The translations under genes were made by a program, and so were the position numbers. The notes below the pieces were generated by a model, which did not search any database, was not told where the DNA came from, and saw only the letters and a program-made list of their open reading frames with translations. Shown here in pieces: positions 35,283-48,806 of a DNA stretch of 64,000 nucleotides. This DNA is from Amborella trichopoda (lineage: Eukaryota; Streptophyta; Magnoliopsida; Amborellales; Amborellaceae). The stretch spans positions 54,757 to 118,756 of the forward strand of contig NW_006498085.1 in assembly GCF_000471905.2 (NCBI RefSeq), read 5' to 3'. Every line of letters starts with the position of its first letter. The stretch's first letter is position 1.

Positions 35283-36241
35283 AATTCTAACTACATTCCT
35301 CAAACCTAAGGTTGAAAAAAAGAGCTTGATCGGGCGGAGACAATTTCAAGAAGCACACACTATCATTGATGGTGCATGTGAGCTCCTTATATGCTCGTAG
35401 AAAGAGCTTTTGATCGAGGCCTTCAATCTGAGAAAGAGCATCTAATATAGCCTGCATATGAGGATTTGTTGGATCCCTCGCCAACTGAATTGCTCCCCCA
35501 ATTGATGCTAAAGCCTCTGCAACTGAGCCAACGGTTTAAAAAAAAATTTATCTTTTTCTTCTTTGACGGTCTACAAGATGATGGTCTAGCCGCGGTTGTA
35601 GTATTCATTCTGGTTGTTCTTAACTGTATAGGTGTCTCCAATACTTCCACATCATCTTCGACATCAACGTCCAAATCCACAGTCCCTGTGTCACCCTGAC
35701 CCTCTTCATTGGCTTCCTCATTATCTGCTTCTAGCATGGCCGCTGTCTTGGCCTCATCCCCATCAGCCCTATCATTATTAACAATTATTTATAGGCTTTG
35801 TCTTGAAATAGATGTGCATGTTGATGTTTGAGCAGGAGTATTATGCACAAATTGAAGTGACCCGGCATGGTATATCAAATGATAAAATAGAAAACAAGAA
35901 AGATACATACCTTACACATATCATTCCAAACTGCACTATCAGCATCAAACAGTTGCTTTGCCTCGTTCCATCCCATACTGCTTTCATTCTTTAAATCACA
36001 TACTGTCTTGTAGTGTGCTTTCATTGTTCTCAATTTGTTTTTGAAAGCATCCCTTTTTAGGGGCGTTCCAAGTTTGGTAAAAAAGTTTTCTCTCTGTTAA
36101 GCCATTGCATGTTCTTGAAATCCCTTCTGGCTTCTTACATAAGAGAACTTGCTCAACAAGCAATTCTAACATGGTAGTTTCCATCACGGATGTCCATTTT
36201 AATTTCTGCCCTTTACCTTTTGATTGCCTTGCATTATCCAT
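35283..36241 (-). pseudogene. Myb/SANT-like DNA-binding protein, broken copy
   Basis: From an ATG at 36241 the minus strand reads KGKGQKLKWTSVMETTMLEL and LLVEQVLLCKKPEG, the opening of the plant Myb/SANT-like domain (Myb_DNA-bind_3). After a frame change near 36120 it resumes with FKNKLRTMKAHYKTVCDLKN and WNEAKQLFDADSAVWNDMC, the end of that domain. A GT donor (35910) and an intron follow. The second part is acidic (ANEEGQGDTGTVDLDVDVED), then after a frameshift in an A/T run (about 35537-35550) SVAEALASIGGAIQLARD to the end near 35287. This family is plant-specific and linked to Harbinger-type transposon partners and to host regulators. Two frameshifts favour a pseudogene. Confidence 0.72.
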
Positions 36242-36309
36242 ACCTAATAGATTGAGCTCAACACAATTAGCTAAACATATGAGGGGATTGTGATATATGT
36301 CATGCATTG

Positions 36310-39300
36310 CACCAAAGAGATAAATATATCTAAAAGAATCAGCAAGACATTCACGAGCATATGAGGAACATAAAGAAAATAAACATGTTAATTGATCATT
36401 GTCATTTGTTTTTTAAAGTCTGAAACAAGATTAGTTCATGCCATGCATCTACTCGAAATCATCTACAAGCAAATTATACAACCTTGTATACCATGGGAAT
36501 AAATAAATCACTCATCAGGTTGGGAGATGGATATTTGGAAGAAACATGCATGGTGTTGTATGGAATTGAAGAGGAAGAGAGAGAAGAGGCTCTTGGGCAT
36601 CACAGTGAGAAGTTGGCCACAGATCTCATGGAATTGTGAACACCAAACAAAAACTTAGCAAATTTATCGGTAAGTATGGCACATTATGAGCTTCTCTATG
36701 ATCATCAAAGATATTTCCAAGCAATATCTAGACACAACAGATATCTTATACCCATTGAGGCACCACCGACTTGCAAAAGCACTAAACTATCTACTTAAAC
36801 TTCTTTGACAAAGTGAATGGCTCGCAAAATAATAAGCCAAGCCTGATTACTAGAACAACACTTGATCATCAAAAAGCGTTCATTTGTCGTCATCTAAAAC
36901 AGCACCTGATCACCATTGGTTTTTCTAAATGAAGGATCTTCTATTCCTAGTCGCATAAAGAGGTGGCATTGTGGCAAAGCACAATGAGTTTGGACTGAGA
37001 CCCAGGTCTGGAATTCTTCGAAACACTAACCAGCCTCATACAAGGGCCATTGTTACATAGACCCTCACAAGCATCAAATCAGGTTCTATAATCCAAAGAC
37101 CCTTAGATAATAATGACAAATGACAATATATAGCACATCGAAAACTTCAGAAATTCAAAAAAATGGCAACCATTCTTCAGCAAAGTTCAATAGACACAGG
37201 GCACCAAAGATCAAATGGCAGGTGGAACATGTTTTTCAACATGGCATTTATCAGAAGACAACAACCTCATCCTATCTTTGATCGAGATGAACTAGCGCAA
37301 AATAAAAGTTGCTTGAGTCCTTCAAGAGTACTCCCACAGGAGCATACTATACACTTACTCCCTTGGGTAAAAAACTGCTTAAGAGGATTCTTTCCTATAA
37401 AATTTGGGGATATGCTTTAAAATCATCAGAACATGAGCACTTGAAGAAAAATTGAGATTGAACTGCTAAGCACATAGATTTGGCCTTTTCAAAATTGGAC
37501 AATCTCTGCTCAATCTTAAGAAATTACTATTTTAGACACATATGCATGAAGTGCTTATCATTTTATTTTATTTTATTTTATTTTTTTCTTTCATGCCAGT
37601 GGCTGGGTTTAAGGGGTAACATCTTCAAAATCTAGTGTCCTAAAAATGTTTGTAGATAAGAGTTTTAATCTAGAGATGGAATGCATCAAATGCTCCATCT
37701 GGTAATTTATAACTCCTTGATGCGAGATATTGAAGTCCATGGATTGCTTTGGCCCAGTTATGGACATCCTTTGGCCCGGGTAGGATGAATAATATATAGC
37801 TTGGTTAAAGATGAATTATGGATAAAACCGCAATTTCTTCCATTAATAATGCAAGAATTTTCCAACTTTTTGTCTCACCAACATCTTGAGCAAAAAAAGA
37901 AAGGGTGGAATTTAAGTAAAGGGAGTTGAAGCCCCCCTTTATGATTGGTTGAGAAGGTCACTAAAATGGGAAATAAACAAGTGGCTATAAAATGTAACAT
38001 CTTTTGAAATGCTTGCCTTTAAGGGGAACTGGCTTTATCATTAAAAGCATTTTGATTGATCCTATCCCCCTCCCTAAAATTGTCTGAATTTGTTAACACC
38101 TGATTTTAGGGTAACTAATTGACAGGGAAGAAGCCCTCACTTTCAATAGATATTAGAGGCATCCAAGAATCTAAAACCAGTTTTTTTATTGGGTAATAGA
38201 CGTTGAGAGCTATCATTTGTTCCTTTATGGCCATTAAAAGTCAGCTATCTCATAGTGCAAATCGTATTAGATATTTATAAGTGCTATCTAGCTCTAGGGC
38301 CCATATGTGATAATTAATTTTGTCTGGAGCAGATTACCTTATCTCTAAAATTAATACACTTTAGATAATAATATTTTATTAGCTACTTGGTACTTGTCTA
38401 TTATTATCAATAAAAAATGGGTAGGGCCCCCAATCCCCACTAACTTATAAAAAATAAATAACTAAAAAAAAAGAAACCTGGTATTGTATAATATTATCTA
38501 ACTGTTTAACTTTTTCTAATATTTTTTACATTTTTTAGCTATTTTTGACTAAAATAGTAAAATGCTTTGACTAAGGTAAAAACAACTTTTGGAAAAGATA
38601 AAATTCTATGTAACCTTGCCTATAAGTCCATCTAAGATAACTTTATAACAGGCACTGCCAAACAATACATAATTCAATATCAAGATTAATTTTATTGAAA
38701 CAGTGAATTATTAGTGATAATGAGTACATCCAAATACGCTAATAAGATAAATCATATATAAGCCACTCTAGATCAATGTTAGGTAAAAAGTCTCCAATAG
38801 TAGTTGAAGTCAAATTTGGGGATGTAACCTCCTCAACCGAGCAACCAACCTCAGAGATAAAAGGAACTCAAATCACAATGTATAGAGGTTGACATATTTA
38901 TGTATGGTGTATCTTATAGCTTACTTTTCCCAATGACTTCAAGAAAAGGATATCTAGAAGCATGGTTCCCTAACCTTAGAACTACTGTGGCTTGCAATTT
39001 TTGGAGACAGGAACCCCTCCCCCACCCCCTTCCAAAAGAAGAACAAAAAAAATAAAATAAACCTTTAGGTTTCTTTCTTACCATGCATAACAAAACAGTG
39101 TTTTAAAAAACAAGAACCGAGTGTCGACTCGTTCATCTAATGATCTGAGTTTGCCGTGTCCCATTTGGCTGGGAAATTTTATTAACGACTTTTTTTAAGC
39201 ATTGCAATGAACATTACAGAATCTTAGGAGGCCAATTAAAAAACAAATGGTCTTCAATGAATCTCTGCACAAAGTTTGTTTTCATCGAGGGCAATTTCTA

Positions 39301-41690
39301 TCATTGGTAGAAAACGTAATTCTCCAAGCAAAATCGGTTGACTATTGGCAAAAATTTCTATCATTTGTCAAAGAGAAAACATAGTTATCCACGGAAAAAT
39401 TGGTTAAGAGTTGGGACTAATAGTAGACCCCATCACATCACCTACTGGAATATTTCATGCGTGTCATTAGTGTTGTAAAAAATGACTCCTCGGATGGGGG
39501 TTATCCGGTCTGTCACCGAAATCGGCCCTAGCCTCCTTGCCTTGTGATTTATGAAATATTTTTATATAAAAGACTAATTTTTTTTTATAATTCAATTTGA
39601 GAAAAAGTTGATATATTGCTTTATGCAATTCTTTTTATCCTTAAATTTGGGTTGGTTTTTTTTTTTTGGGGGGGTAATTTTGTAGGAAAAACAGCCTCTA
39701 TCCAGTTTTTCAAATAGTTTGGGCATTGGTTTTTCGAAAATATTAGTGACGTGGTGTTAGCAAGAATAAAAACCAAAATTTGACTAAGGCATGGGGGGTG
39801 CTACAACTACGGCCCTTCCCACATTTGATATTTTCTTTCATTCATCATTTTGTTGGATCATCTATTCATCCGGTTCTTTAGCCAAGGGTGACTAATCCAG
39901 TATGTGTTTCCAAAAAACTATCCTTTATCCCTGAGTTTTGTGGCACCGACCATGAGCTTTGCTCGCAAACTGGCTCGTTTGACCTAAATTCGGCTTGTTT
40001 ACTCAAAACCGGTCATTGGCTGTGGCCGGTTTTAGCCATGGCGGTCAACTGTAAAAATAAAAAATAAAAAATATATTTTTTTTAAAAAAATAAATTTATT
40101 TGTATAGTTTATATATGTTTATATATATATTCTATTGTTTTGAAAAATATTTGTATAGTTTATATATACATTCTATTGTTTTGAAAAATATTGAGAAGTA
40201 TTTTGGCTATAAATACCTATTTTTATATGGGTGAGGTTGGTATAAGGTGTCAAATTATATTATTGAAGTACGGTGGGCCTCAAAACTATGCCAAAAATGC
40301 AATTTTGGTGCCACAAAGCATTGCAATGATATAAAAATCTATTGTCGCCGATAATTATGAAATTTAAAGTTTCAGAAATGGTGACGATCAAACATATCTA
40401 TAAATACTTGAAAATATTGAAGTGCACCTTACCTATAAGGTTGAGACCTTATGTAAACTTTTTACTTTTTATATTTTTCTATCGTTTTTTAGATTATTTC
40501 TTAAATATCTATTTTTTTTATTACTTTAAACATACTTATTTATTTTTCTGGGAATTTTTTTGATATTTTGTAAAAATTTTTTAACCAAGCCGGGAGAGGG
40601 CCCGTTACCTGGACCAGTTTCCAGTCACTCAAACCCGACTAATGGCTGGGTTCGCATCCCAGTTTGTGGCTTCTGATAAGATACTTCCATGTGAGGTGGA
40701 CTCAACCTAAGCCCTACTATGATACAAACTTTATGGGTTAGGGGTTAAGATATATGAAGTCCAATTTTAATTAGGAATGGATCTAGGGCACAACCCCCAT
40801 TTTTGGGTGAGAATGGAAGTAGAAACGAGGTGAACAAGGGAAATTGGAAATTGTATAAGAGAGGACAACTACTTTTTCTTCTTGAAGATGAGAGGGGAGC
40901 AGTTCATAAGGAAGACACATTTTTATGTCCCCTCCACCTTTGGCCTGATGCGCACAAAAATTTATATTTATATTATATTGTACATGGAAAAGTAGTACAG
41001 CCACAGCTTTATACAGCTAAATATCTAATTTCACTGTAAAATTAAAAAAAAAAATGTAAATCGATTATTTCGGTCTGAATAATCATGAATTTTAAAAAAA
41101 CAAAAAAAATTAAAAAACGTAAAAAAATAGTTGATCTTGCAACATTTTCTTTGAATAGCCACTTTACATATTCTCCACTCTAGTTAGGTCTGCATAATTT
41201 TTGGATCTTCAAAATTATATAATAACGAGGAAAAGTAGATTTGGAGGCTGACGTAGGTCTTTCCGTCACTGGATCTGTTTTTTGCAGCATCAACTTGAAG
41301 TGAAGCAATGCCAAAATTTACAAAGCTGCAGCCTTACCAAAATTTCATGCTATTTACCATTTGAAATTCTTTTATATAGGGTTACAAAGAAGTAAGTGCA
41401 ATAAACTATACAGTTTATTTTATTTGAATAATATAAATTTGATATTATCTTGCCATTTTGACATCGTCTTAAAACATATGTCAAATTTATGGTGTTCAGT
41501 TAGGGTAAATGGTGTCACAACTTTACCGATACAAGTGATGTTGCAATTACCACCTTATATAAAATGCACCCTCCCGTGCTTATAAACTGAACCCATTACA
41601 ATTTATAATGAGAGGGAGAGAGAAAAGTGGGGCCTGTATATTTAATGAGAGAAGAGAGAGAGGAGGGCCTGTGAAGAATTGCAGATGGCT
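36310..41690. other. Long intergenic region without supported gene
   Basis: The region is mostly AT-rich. An 85-codon frame at 37163-37420 is unlike any family I know. A (TTTTA)n tract is at 37560-37590. Around 39110-39550 and 39900-40050 there are 'gaccgg/ccggtc'-rich words like repeat R2 but no defined ends. At 40095-40190 'gtttatatatg...ttctattgttttgaaaaatat' is repeated twice. A TATA-like TATATTTAA (about 41636-41645) may belong to the gene starting at 42014. Confidence 0.35.
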
Positions 41691-41794
41691 TCTTGGAATC
41701 ATGTGGGGGACACTATGCTAACTCTAATCTTTCTTTCCTCTCCCCCAAAATAATAATAATAATAATTTCCATTTGTTCTGCTTCTCTCTTATCT

Positions 41795-41990
41795 TACTTA
41801 CCATCCCCCTCCCCCTCCCCCTCCCCCCTCCCCCTCCCCCCATTTGTTTATTACTTCTCTCACTCCCCACTCTCTGCTCCACAGTCTTATGAACTCTCTA
41901 CTCTTCTCCTAATAAACTCTCTTACCTCCTACTGTGACCCTTCCACTCTCTCAAATCTGAATCTCTCTCTCTCTCTCTACCTTTCTATAT
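41795..41990. repeat. CCCCCT-rich and CT tracts in a 5' leader
   Basis: 'ccctcccc' repeats (41804-41842) and (CT)n at 41960-41978 lie directly upstream of the ATG at 42014, so they are probably transcribed as 5' UTR. The plus frame from 41693 reads through them and is not a separate gene. Confidence 0.7.
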
Positions 41991-42013
41991 CTTTTAAAGG
42001 AAGAGAGAGAAGG

Positions 42014-44139
42014 ATGCCTCGGCCAGGTCCCAGGCCTTACGAGTGCGTGAGGAGGGCGTGGCACAGCGATAGGCACCAACCCATGAGAGGTTCTCTCATC
42101 CAAGAAATTTTCAGGTTCTCTCTCCATATATATATATATTTTGTTGTACCCACTTCGTCTCTCTCTCCAATTTCCTTCTCCATTCACTCCATTTGGCTTG
42201 GTTAACTCAATTGTATGTGTGTCATGGTGCATTATTTATTATTAGGGTTGTGAATGAGTGTCACAGTTCCTCCACCAGGAAGAACAAGGAGTGGCAGGAG
42301 AAGCTCCCCGTCGTTGTTTTGAAAGCAGAGGAAATCATGTATTCCAAAGCCAATTCTGAGGTGATCCCGTTCTCCTCCTCCTCTTTCCTTTTGTTTTTGT
42401 TTTTGTTGGGGGTGGGTGGGCGTGGGGGTGTGAGGAAGCCCCCTCCCTTCTGTCCTAATTGGGTTCACGTTATTTCTTAGTATTTATTGTTCAGCTTGGA
42501 CTGTGACTATTTAGGCTGAGTATATGGATCCTAAGACTCTGTGGGAGAGGATGAATGATGCAGTGAACACCATGATTCGGAGGGACGAGAGCACCGAGAC
42601 GGGGAATCTTTTGCAGCCGTGTATCGAAGGTCAGTCCTGCCTGTGATTTTTGAATTGTACATAACTTGAATCCTTCTTCTTCTATTTACCATTGGTTTCC
42701 AAGTAAGCGGTCATTTAATATTTCTATGCTACAAATCCTCTGGTAGTGCTTCTTCTACTGCTATACAGTTTTTGTTCGGGCAATGTACATTGGTTGGTGG
42801 TTGCTTTCTTGTCTTTCCTTTTTTCTATCTTTATTTTTATTTTCATCTTTTGGTGGGGAAGTGGTTCTGGTTGGTGCCATAGTAAATAACAGTAGTAGGG
42901 GCAGGCAGGCAGAGAGTCGATTTATTTGCTTGATTGGTAAGTTATTTGCCCCCATTTCCCACTTCTTTCTTTTGTTTTTTTGTTAATGTGGTTGTGGTTT
43001 CCACTTCAGCTGCCCTTAACTTGGGTTGCACTCCTAGAAGAACCTCACGCAGCCAGCAGCATTCACAGCGTCAAATTAATAGTAGTAGTAATAATAATTC
43101 AAGATGCTATTTAACAACTACCTCTGGAGCCCCCCGACTACGAGTTTTGGATAGCACAACCACCAACACCACCACCTCTATTGTTTCCCCAATAATTATT
43201 GTTAGTGGCAATGAGAAAAATTATGATGCCTCTTTGCTCCCCCTTCACACCAATCAACCCACCCACATCAACCACCCACAGCCTCAGCAGCAGTTTTACT
43301 CCTCCTCCTCCTCCTCCACCTCCACCTCCTCCTCCTTAAGCACTACCACCCATTTGGCTCCTGAATCCTTTTATGAGCACACTTACGTAAACGCACCCAT
43401 CTCTTCTTCTTTGGGATGCCCCCTCACAACAATGTATGAAGAAACTCATTTGCATGAGATGAATACCTCGACCGCTCCCCCTCTGTTTCCCTTGTATTTT
43501 GGACTTACCCCTCCACCTCAACCTTCACCTCCAATTTTACAAGCCTTGTATCCCTTCCAAGATGCCAACCGTATTCCAAACACATCTCATCATCAATCAT
43601 CAGAGGCTTTGGAACTAGAATTACTAAAGTCATCAACAAGTGACCTACTCAGATGCAGGGGAAATGATGATGACGTTGATGACGAGGGAGATTGTTCCTC
43701 TCCTACCAAAGCCAATCGAGATGGAGCTTCTTCTGAGAACCCACCATCAGTTGGAGGAGGTACTAGTGGTGATTATTACGACCTTTCACTACGTTTGGGA
43801 CCGTCTTTAGTAGACATGGAAGGTGATGATAGAGGGCCAGCTGATGATTCTCAAGAACGAAGCAAGGACCCCAATCTTTCATCGTGCACATCAGGACTGA
43901 GAATCTTTGACAACTCTCCATCATGGCAAAGAGGTGCTGCGATCCATTTGTTTCCTCCCGAGGACTCTGCTAATGATGCCTTGGAATCCTGCTCCAGCAG
44001 ATGGAACTCAAAAGGAGATGATAATGGGCTACTGAATTTCAAAGGAAATGATGATGGGCTGCCTCTGGCCTTGGAGGCAATACTCAACAATAGGAAGCGT
44101 AGGGCACCTGATTGGTCTAATTCTCCTTCTGCTAATTGA
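42014..44139 (+). CDS. Plant-specific protein with EAR (LxLxL) motif, function unknown
   Basis: Four exons (42014-42114, 42246-42360, 42515-42629, 43010-44139) with GT-AG introns and matching phases give 486 residues. The N-terminus MPRPGPRPYECVRRAWHSDR is very characteristic of a conserved land-plant family, and conservation appears to continue through EWQEKLPVVVLKAEEIMYSK, LWERMNDAVNTMIRRDESTE and ALNLGCTPRR. I cannot assign a biochemical function. The large last exon is low-complexity (Ser, Thr, Asn, Pro) with YYDLSLRLGPS near residue 388, an EAR-type LxLxL motif that recruits TOPLESS-type co-repressors in other proteins, and a basic RKRR near the C-terminus (possible nuclear signal). A nuclear, repressive role is inference only. 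Confidence 0.85.
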
Positions 44140-46019
44140 ATGTTTTGTCCTTGAAGGGAAATTGATGTTGTCTGTTGCTGTTGTAGTAAGTTTTTATCAC
44201 GAATCAGCTATTTTGTTATATTATTTCTGTTGATGTCAATTGATTGTGCAGCCTTGCAAGATAAGAAATGATCAACGAAAGCCAAGTTTTGTTTTTTATA
44301 TTGTCATTTCTAACGGCATTTAAGATGCAGTATATAATTCTTTCTGATACCATGGTAGCATGCAAGATGATTGCCAAATCTGACTATGTAACATGTCATA
44401 TCCTCCATTCTTTAAAGACAGAGAGGCAATCTCCTGGCTTGTGCTCCATTCTGTGTGAACAACCATATTCTCAGTGTAGTTAACTGCCTATGACAACATT
44501 ACGAGGAGAAGACCTGAAGTAAGAGGTATTTGCAAAAATATAATTATGAAATAGCCATTAGGACTTTCTTAACCTCCACCAACAACCCTTTCAAGTTATC
44601 AATGAAAATGATCTAACTTAGGATGTAAATTGTGACTATGGTACATCTCTGGTTTCTCTATGTTTTTGGAAAAGTTGTCCAGAATAACTTTAATGGAAGG
44701 GCATATCTGAAGCGAGTTTTTTAGGTGCCCATTTTCAACCTGAGGCTTCTGTTAAGGAAACTTGAAAGGCATGTATGCTGACAGTATTTGCCGACATAAC
44801 AGTGTGATGAGATCTCTACTCACATTTGAGGAACTAACCAAAGTACCCTGAATTTCTTTGAATTAGCGGGGTGCCATGACTTCTCCTTGATATAAAAAAG
44901 AACCCTTGTATAGTGAGATATGTTCTGAGAAGCCAAACAATGATGTGATTTTTAATTAGTGCAGATCTAACTAACCCACAATTTATTTTTAAAAAAAAAC
45001 CGATTGCAAAGCTTGTACTAGTTAATAGCAATAGAGGGATTTGTGAAGAACAGAGGCCAGATGCACACATTTTTTAACTTCCTTAATGTGCGGGATAACA
45101 AAGGTGCCACCCTACTTCAATGAAACTTACGTTCTTTGCAATTCTTGAGAGCATGTGATAATTTTGGGGATGATTATTAGTGGTCCTTTCAGCGATGTGA
45201 ATGCCTGTGGTTGCTTTCAAGGGTGTGGAGGAGTTGAAATTTGCCTTGTATGAAGCTCACGAATTTAAACTTGTTAAGATTTTGCCCTGTGGTATGGAAG
45301 AGTTCAGATTTTGGGTCCTAAAGAGAACCTCCCAATATCTCAACTTGTATATTGAGCTTTGCAAATAATCCTCTGGGTCTTATTCTGAAACTTACATTTG
45401 TGTTTAAATTTTTACATTTCAATACAATCATAAAATAAACCTTTACTCTTCTTTTTTTTCCATTTTTAAATTGGGGAACTTCTCATTTTCCCCTATTATT
45501 GTTCTATGTGTCTAACTGTTCATGTTAATGAAACACCGAAATCCTCTCTTGCTGCATGCATTGTTCGTCTCCTGACTCGATTCATTGATGTATCTCACTG
45601 AAATTTCTGAGCAGTCACCAAGGCAGTTGCTTATCAAACTCACATAATTCCTATAAATATCAAAATTTTGACCATACGCCTTGATAGTCCTTTCTTTTAC
45701 TTGTCTGTTAGTTCTACTTCTGATGAGCAGCCTGTGTATGTAATCCTATACTAAGGGTAGCCATTCCTATGGACCTGTTTTAATTGCTTATGTGAGCTCT
45801 AGACACCAATTAATTTATGTTGTAGTAATAAAAGAACTTTATAGCTTGGATTTTTCGGTTTTAAAATTATAATTTGATTGAAATTATGTTATGGATTTTT
45901 TTTTTTTTAGTTGGATTTCTATGTTAAATATGTTCCTTCTTCAATAATTTTATATTTTATATATTTTAGAATATATTGGTCTAATAAGGTGCGGCCATAA
46001 ACTTTCCCTTAACTCATCC
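44140..46019. other. Intergenic
   Basis: The first part is 3' UTR of the upstream gene. The rest has no open frame with recognisable content on either strand and no defined repeat ends. There are poly-T and AT-rich runs around 45895-45970. Confidence 0.4.
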
Positions 46020-47110
46020 CAGGCTCTGGTAAAAGAGGTGGCTTGCATTAGGTAGGCAGCCAACATAAAAATTTTGCCACATCTTATCATCAATCCTGAA
46101 CCTATGTTGTGTGCTCATGCTAGGGCGTTCCCCTTACGTGACATGCAGCACCACCTAGGTGCAGTGAGAAATAAGCAAGGATTAGCTAAGGCATTCCCCC
46201 GAAGTGACACACTGTACTGCTACCCGGGTGCAGTGAGAAATGAGCAAGGGTTAGCTAGAGAATTCCCTTGAAGTGACGCACTGCAACAATGCCTAGATAC
46301 GATGATAAGTAGGCAAGGGTTCTCGCATCATTTTGGACGAGTGCGGGTAAATAAGTTAGTCCAAGAGGGTAGGATCCGTCTAGCTACATGGAATGTAGGA
46401 ACACTAACAGGTAAGAGGATGGAATTAGTGGATACAATGAGACACGGAAGAGAACATAGCTTGTCTACAGGAAACTAAGTCGAAACGGGAAAAAACTAAG
46501 GAAATTGATTGATATAAACTTTGACAAAGATAATAATAGAAATGGCGTAGGCATAATAGTAAATAAATATTTAAAAGATAAAGTAATTAATGTTAAGAGA
46601 GTAGGTGATAGGCTCCTATTAATCAAACTCATGTTAAGGGAGGAGATAATTATGTAATTAGTGCTTATGCACCACAGGTAGGACTAGAGGATAGAATTAA
46701 GAGACAATTATGAGAGGACATAGATGGACTAGTCCAAGAAATACCAAATGGAAAGATGACCTTTTTAGGAGGGGACTTAACTGGTCATGTAGGAAAATAT
46801 AGTAAAGGATATGAAGGGGGTACATGGGAGATATGGTTTTTGGGAAATAAATGAGATCGGTGAAGCTATTCTGGATTTTGCTTTGGCCTACAACCTAGCA
46901 ATAGCAAATATGTACTTTAAAAAGCAAGATGATCATTTAATAACTTATAAAAATAGACAATATAGAAGCTAGATAAACTTCTTTTTAGTCAAGAAGGTAG
47001 ATCGGCCGTAATATAAAGACTGCAAGGTTATCCCAGGAGAGAGTTTGACCAAGCAACAAAGGCTCATGGTTATGGATGTCTGCCTAAAGAGAGAAGAAAA
47101 GGAGTGAAAG
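46020..47110 (+). mobile_element. RTE-type LINE 5' fragment (endonuclease), degraded
   Basis: The leader (46117-46320) has about three units of 60 bp marked by 'gacacactg...gggtgcagtgagaaatgagcaagggttagct', as in plant RTE elements. It is followed by a frame reading GRIRLATWNVGTLTGKRMEL, the start of the RTE endonuclease. Later parts, with frameshifts and stops, still show NRNGVGIIV and SAYAPQVGLE. It ends without RT near 47110. Another fragment of the same clade, with RT, is at 61840-63790. Confidence 0.78.
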
Positions 47111-48806
47111 AACTAGGTGGTGGAATTTAAAAAAGGATAACATAAACTTATTTAGGGATAAGTAGGTAAAAGAAGGAAAATGAAATATTACCAACCCGAA
47201 ATAATTGAGATGAGGCTTGGATGAGATGATTAATAAATGAATTTGTTCCTTGTTTCCTCTTCTTAATTTATCAAATATTTTCACGGTTTTGGGTATTGGG
47301 TACCCCTTTGTGTAAGTTTCAATTAATATGATAAGTTATGGTTACCATCTGCTCAACCTTGTGAAATAGGGATTGTCATAGACCCTGGAAATTCATTTAA
47401 CAAAAACTGTATATGAAAATTCAAGAAAGGATTCAAAATTCTCTTGTTCAACGCAGCCACTTATTCGCAACTGAAAGTCGTGTGATTATTATTGGATTTG
47501 AAACTGATTATTTGACTGTTGATTAATTATCATTAGGGGGATCCATGCCAAGTATCAGCAGATTTGGTAAAAGGAAAAAAAAGAAAAGTGAGGTGATCTA
47601 GTTTTGGCAAGAAACTTCCATCAATCATTGGTTTTGTAAATTGTATGAAGTAATGTTCTCACCAGTTAAATTACATTGGATAAATAGAGGCACGTCTGTA
47701 AATTGGGATGGGATTTTGCTTCCAATCTGAAAAAAATGCGGAGTCCTTACCCTCTTATTGGTGCATGTAGGGTGTTTTGTTACTCATGACTTATTCAACA
47801 AATAGAGGATGCTAGCCAGCCAAGAATCAAGCCAAATATCTATCCATCACTTCAAGTGAAAATAGTGAAACTAAATAGTGATTCGTGGAGATTAAATTCC
47901 AAAGAATTTCATCTTTATATTTCAAGTTAGTGAAGATTTAAAGTCAATTGTTCCTCAAACAGTAAACTTTACCAGGGTTTGATTTGAATTTTGAGGCTAA
48001 ACATTTTGAATAGTTGCATTCTGCTTTACACACATCCTGCTGAAGAAATCTGAGTTCTTTGTTCTTTGTTAACAGTAGTACAGCGAAGAAATTAAAAAAA
48101 AAAAGGAGAAAAGATGATGGAAGACGATATGTACCTGTTGTTGGAAACATGCAGTGGAATATATTAGGCAACAAAGGATCCAAGTTTTACATGAATTAAT
48201 GATATTTATTTTCAAAATTTCACATGGAATTCGGGAACATATACATATACATAGTTATGAAAAGTTACAATGTTTTTCAGTGACAAGTAGCGAGCCTTAT
48301 AAAGGTCTTTGAAACACGCCCTTTCTCTGGCCATCACCATCCAGACCAACGCGAACATGAAGGAGAAATTGTCGCATATTCTTGTTAGTCATGCTCTCAA
48401 TTTTATTCATATGTATATAATTGTGACACTATGTCCTACTAGTTTGCATTCATCAAAAAGTTCGTATGCTATGGACTGTCATGATCTTGGAATCCTTAAT
48501 ATGTTAAAGTCTCAGGCAATTTGTGTGGCTATTATGAAATAATCCTATATACTCTTTCTATCCAAATGACTAGGGAAAAATAATAATAGAGCCATGAGGC
48601 CCTTTACCTACTCAGTTACGAATTAGGTTTTAGAGTATGGAGACATTTCGTCTAATATTTTAAGTATTGTGACTCGTGGGAAAAATATTTTGCTCTAATC
48701 ACACTTGTGGAAGATATCATGGATCCCTGCTAGGTATTGCACAATAGTTCCTTCTAATCATTCTTGCTGAAATGCTGCATCTTTAAAAGCTATATTAAGT
48801 TGGAAG
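47111..48806. other. Intergenic, no supported gene
   Basis: I see no conserved frame, no RNA gene and no defined repeat ends. Short open frames on both strands look random. Confidence 0.4.

Noticed and set aside
37163..37420. 85-codon plus frame as a small gene
   Set aside because: No family resemblance, no splice or promoter support, and isolated in AT-rich intergenic DNA.
41693..42205. 170-codon plus frame upstream of the EAR-motif gene
   Set aside because: It reads through C- and CT-rich leader sequence into exon 1 in another frame; the MPRPGPRPYEC frame starting at 42014 is the conserved one.
42934..43009. Upstream extension of the 401-codon frame as a separate gene start
   Set aside because: This part is intron; an AG acceptor at 43008-43009 and phase match to exon 3 define the exon start at 43010.
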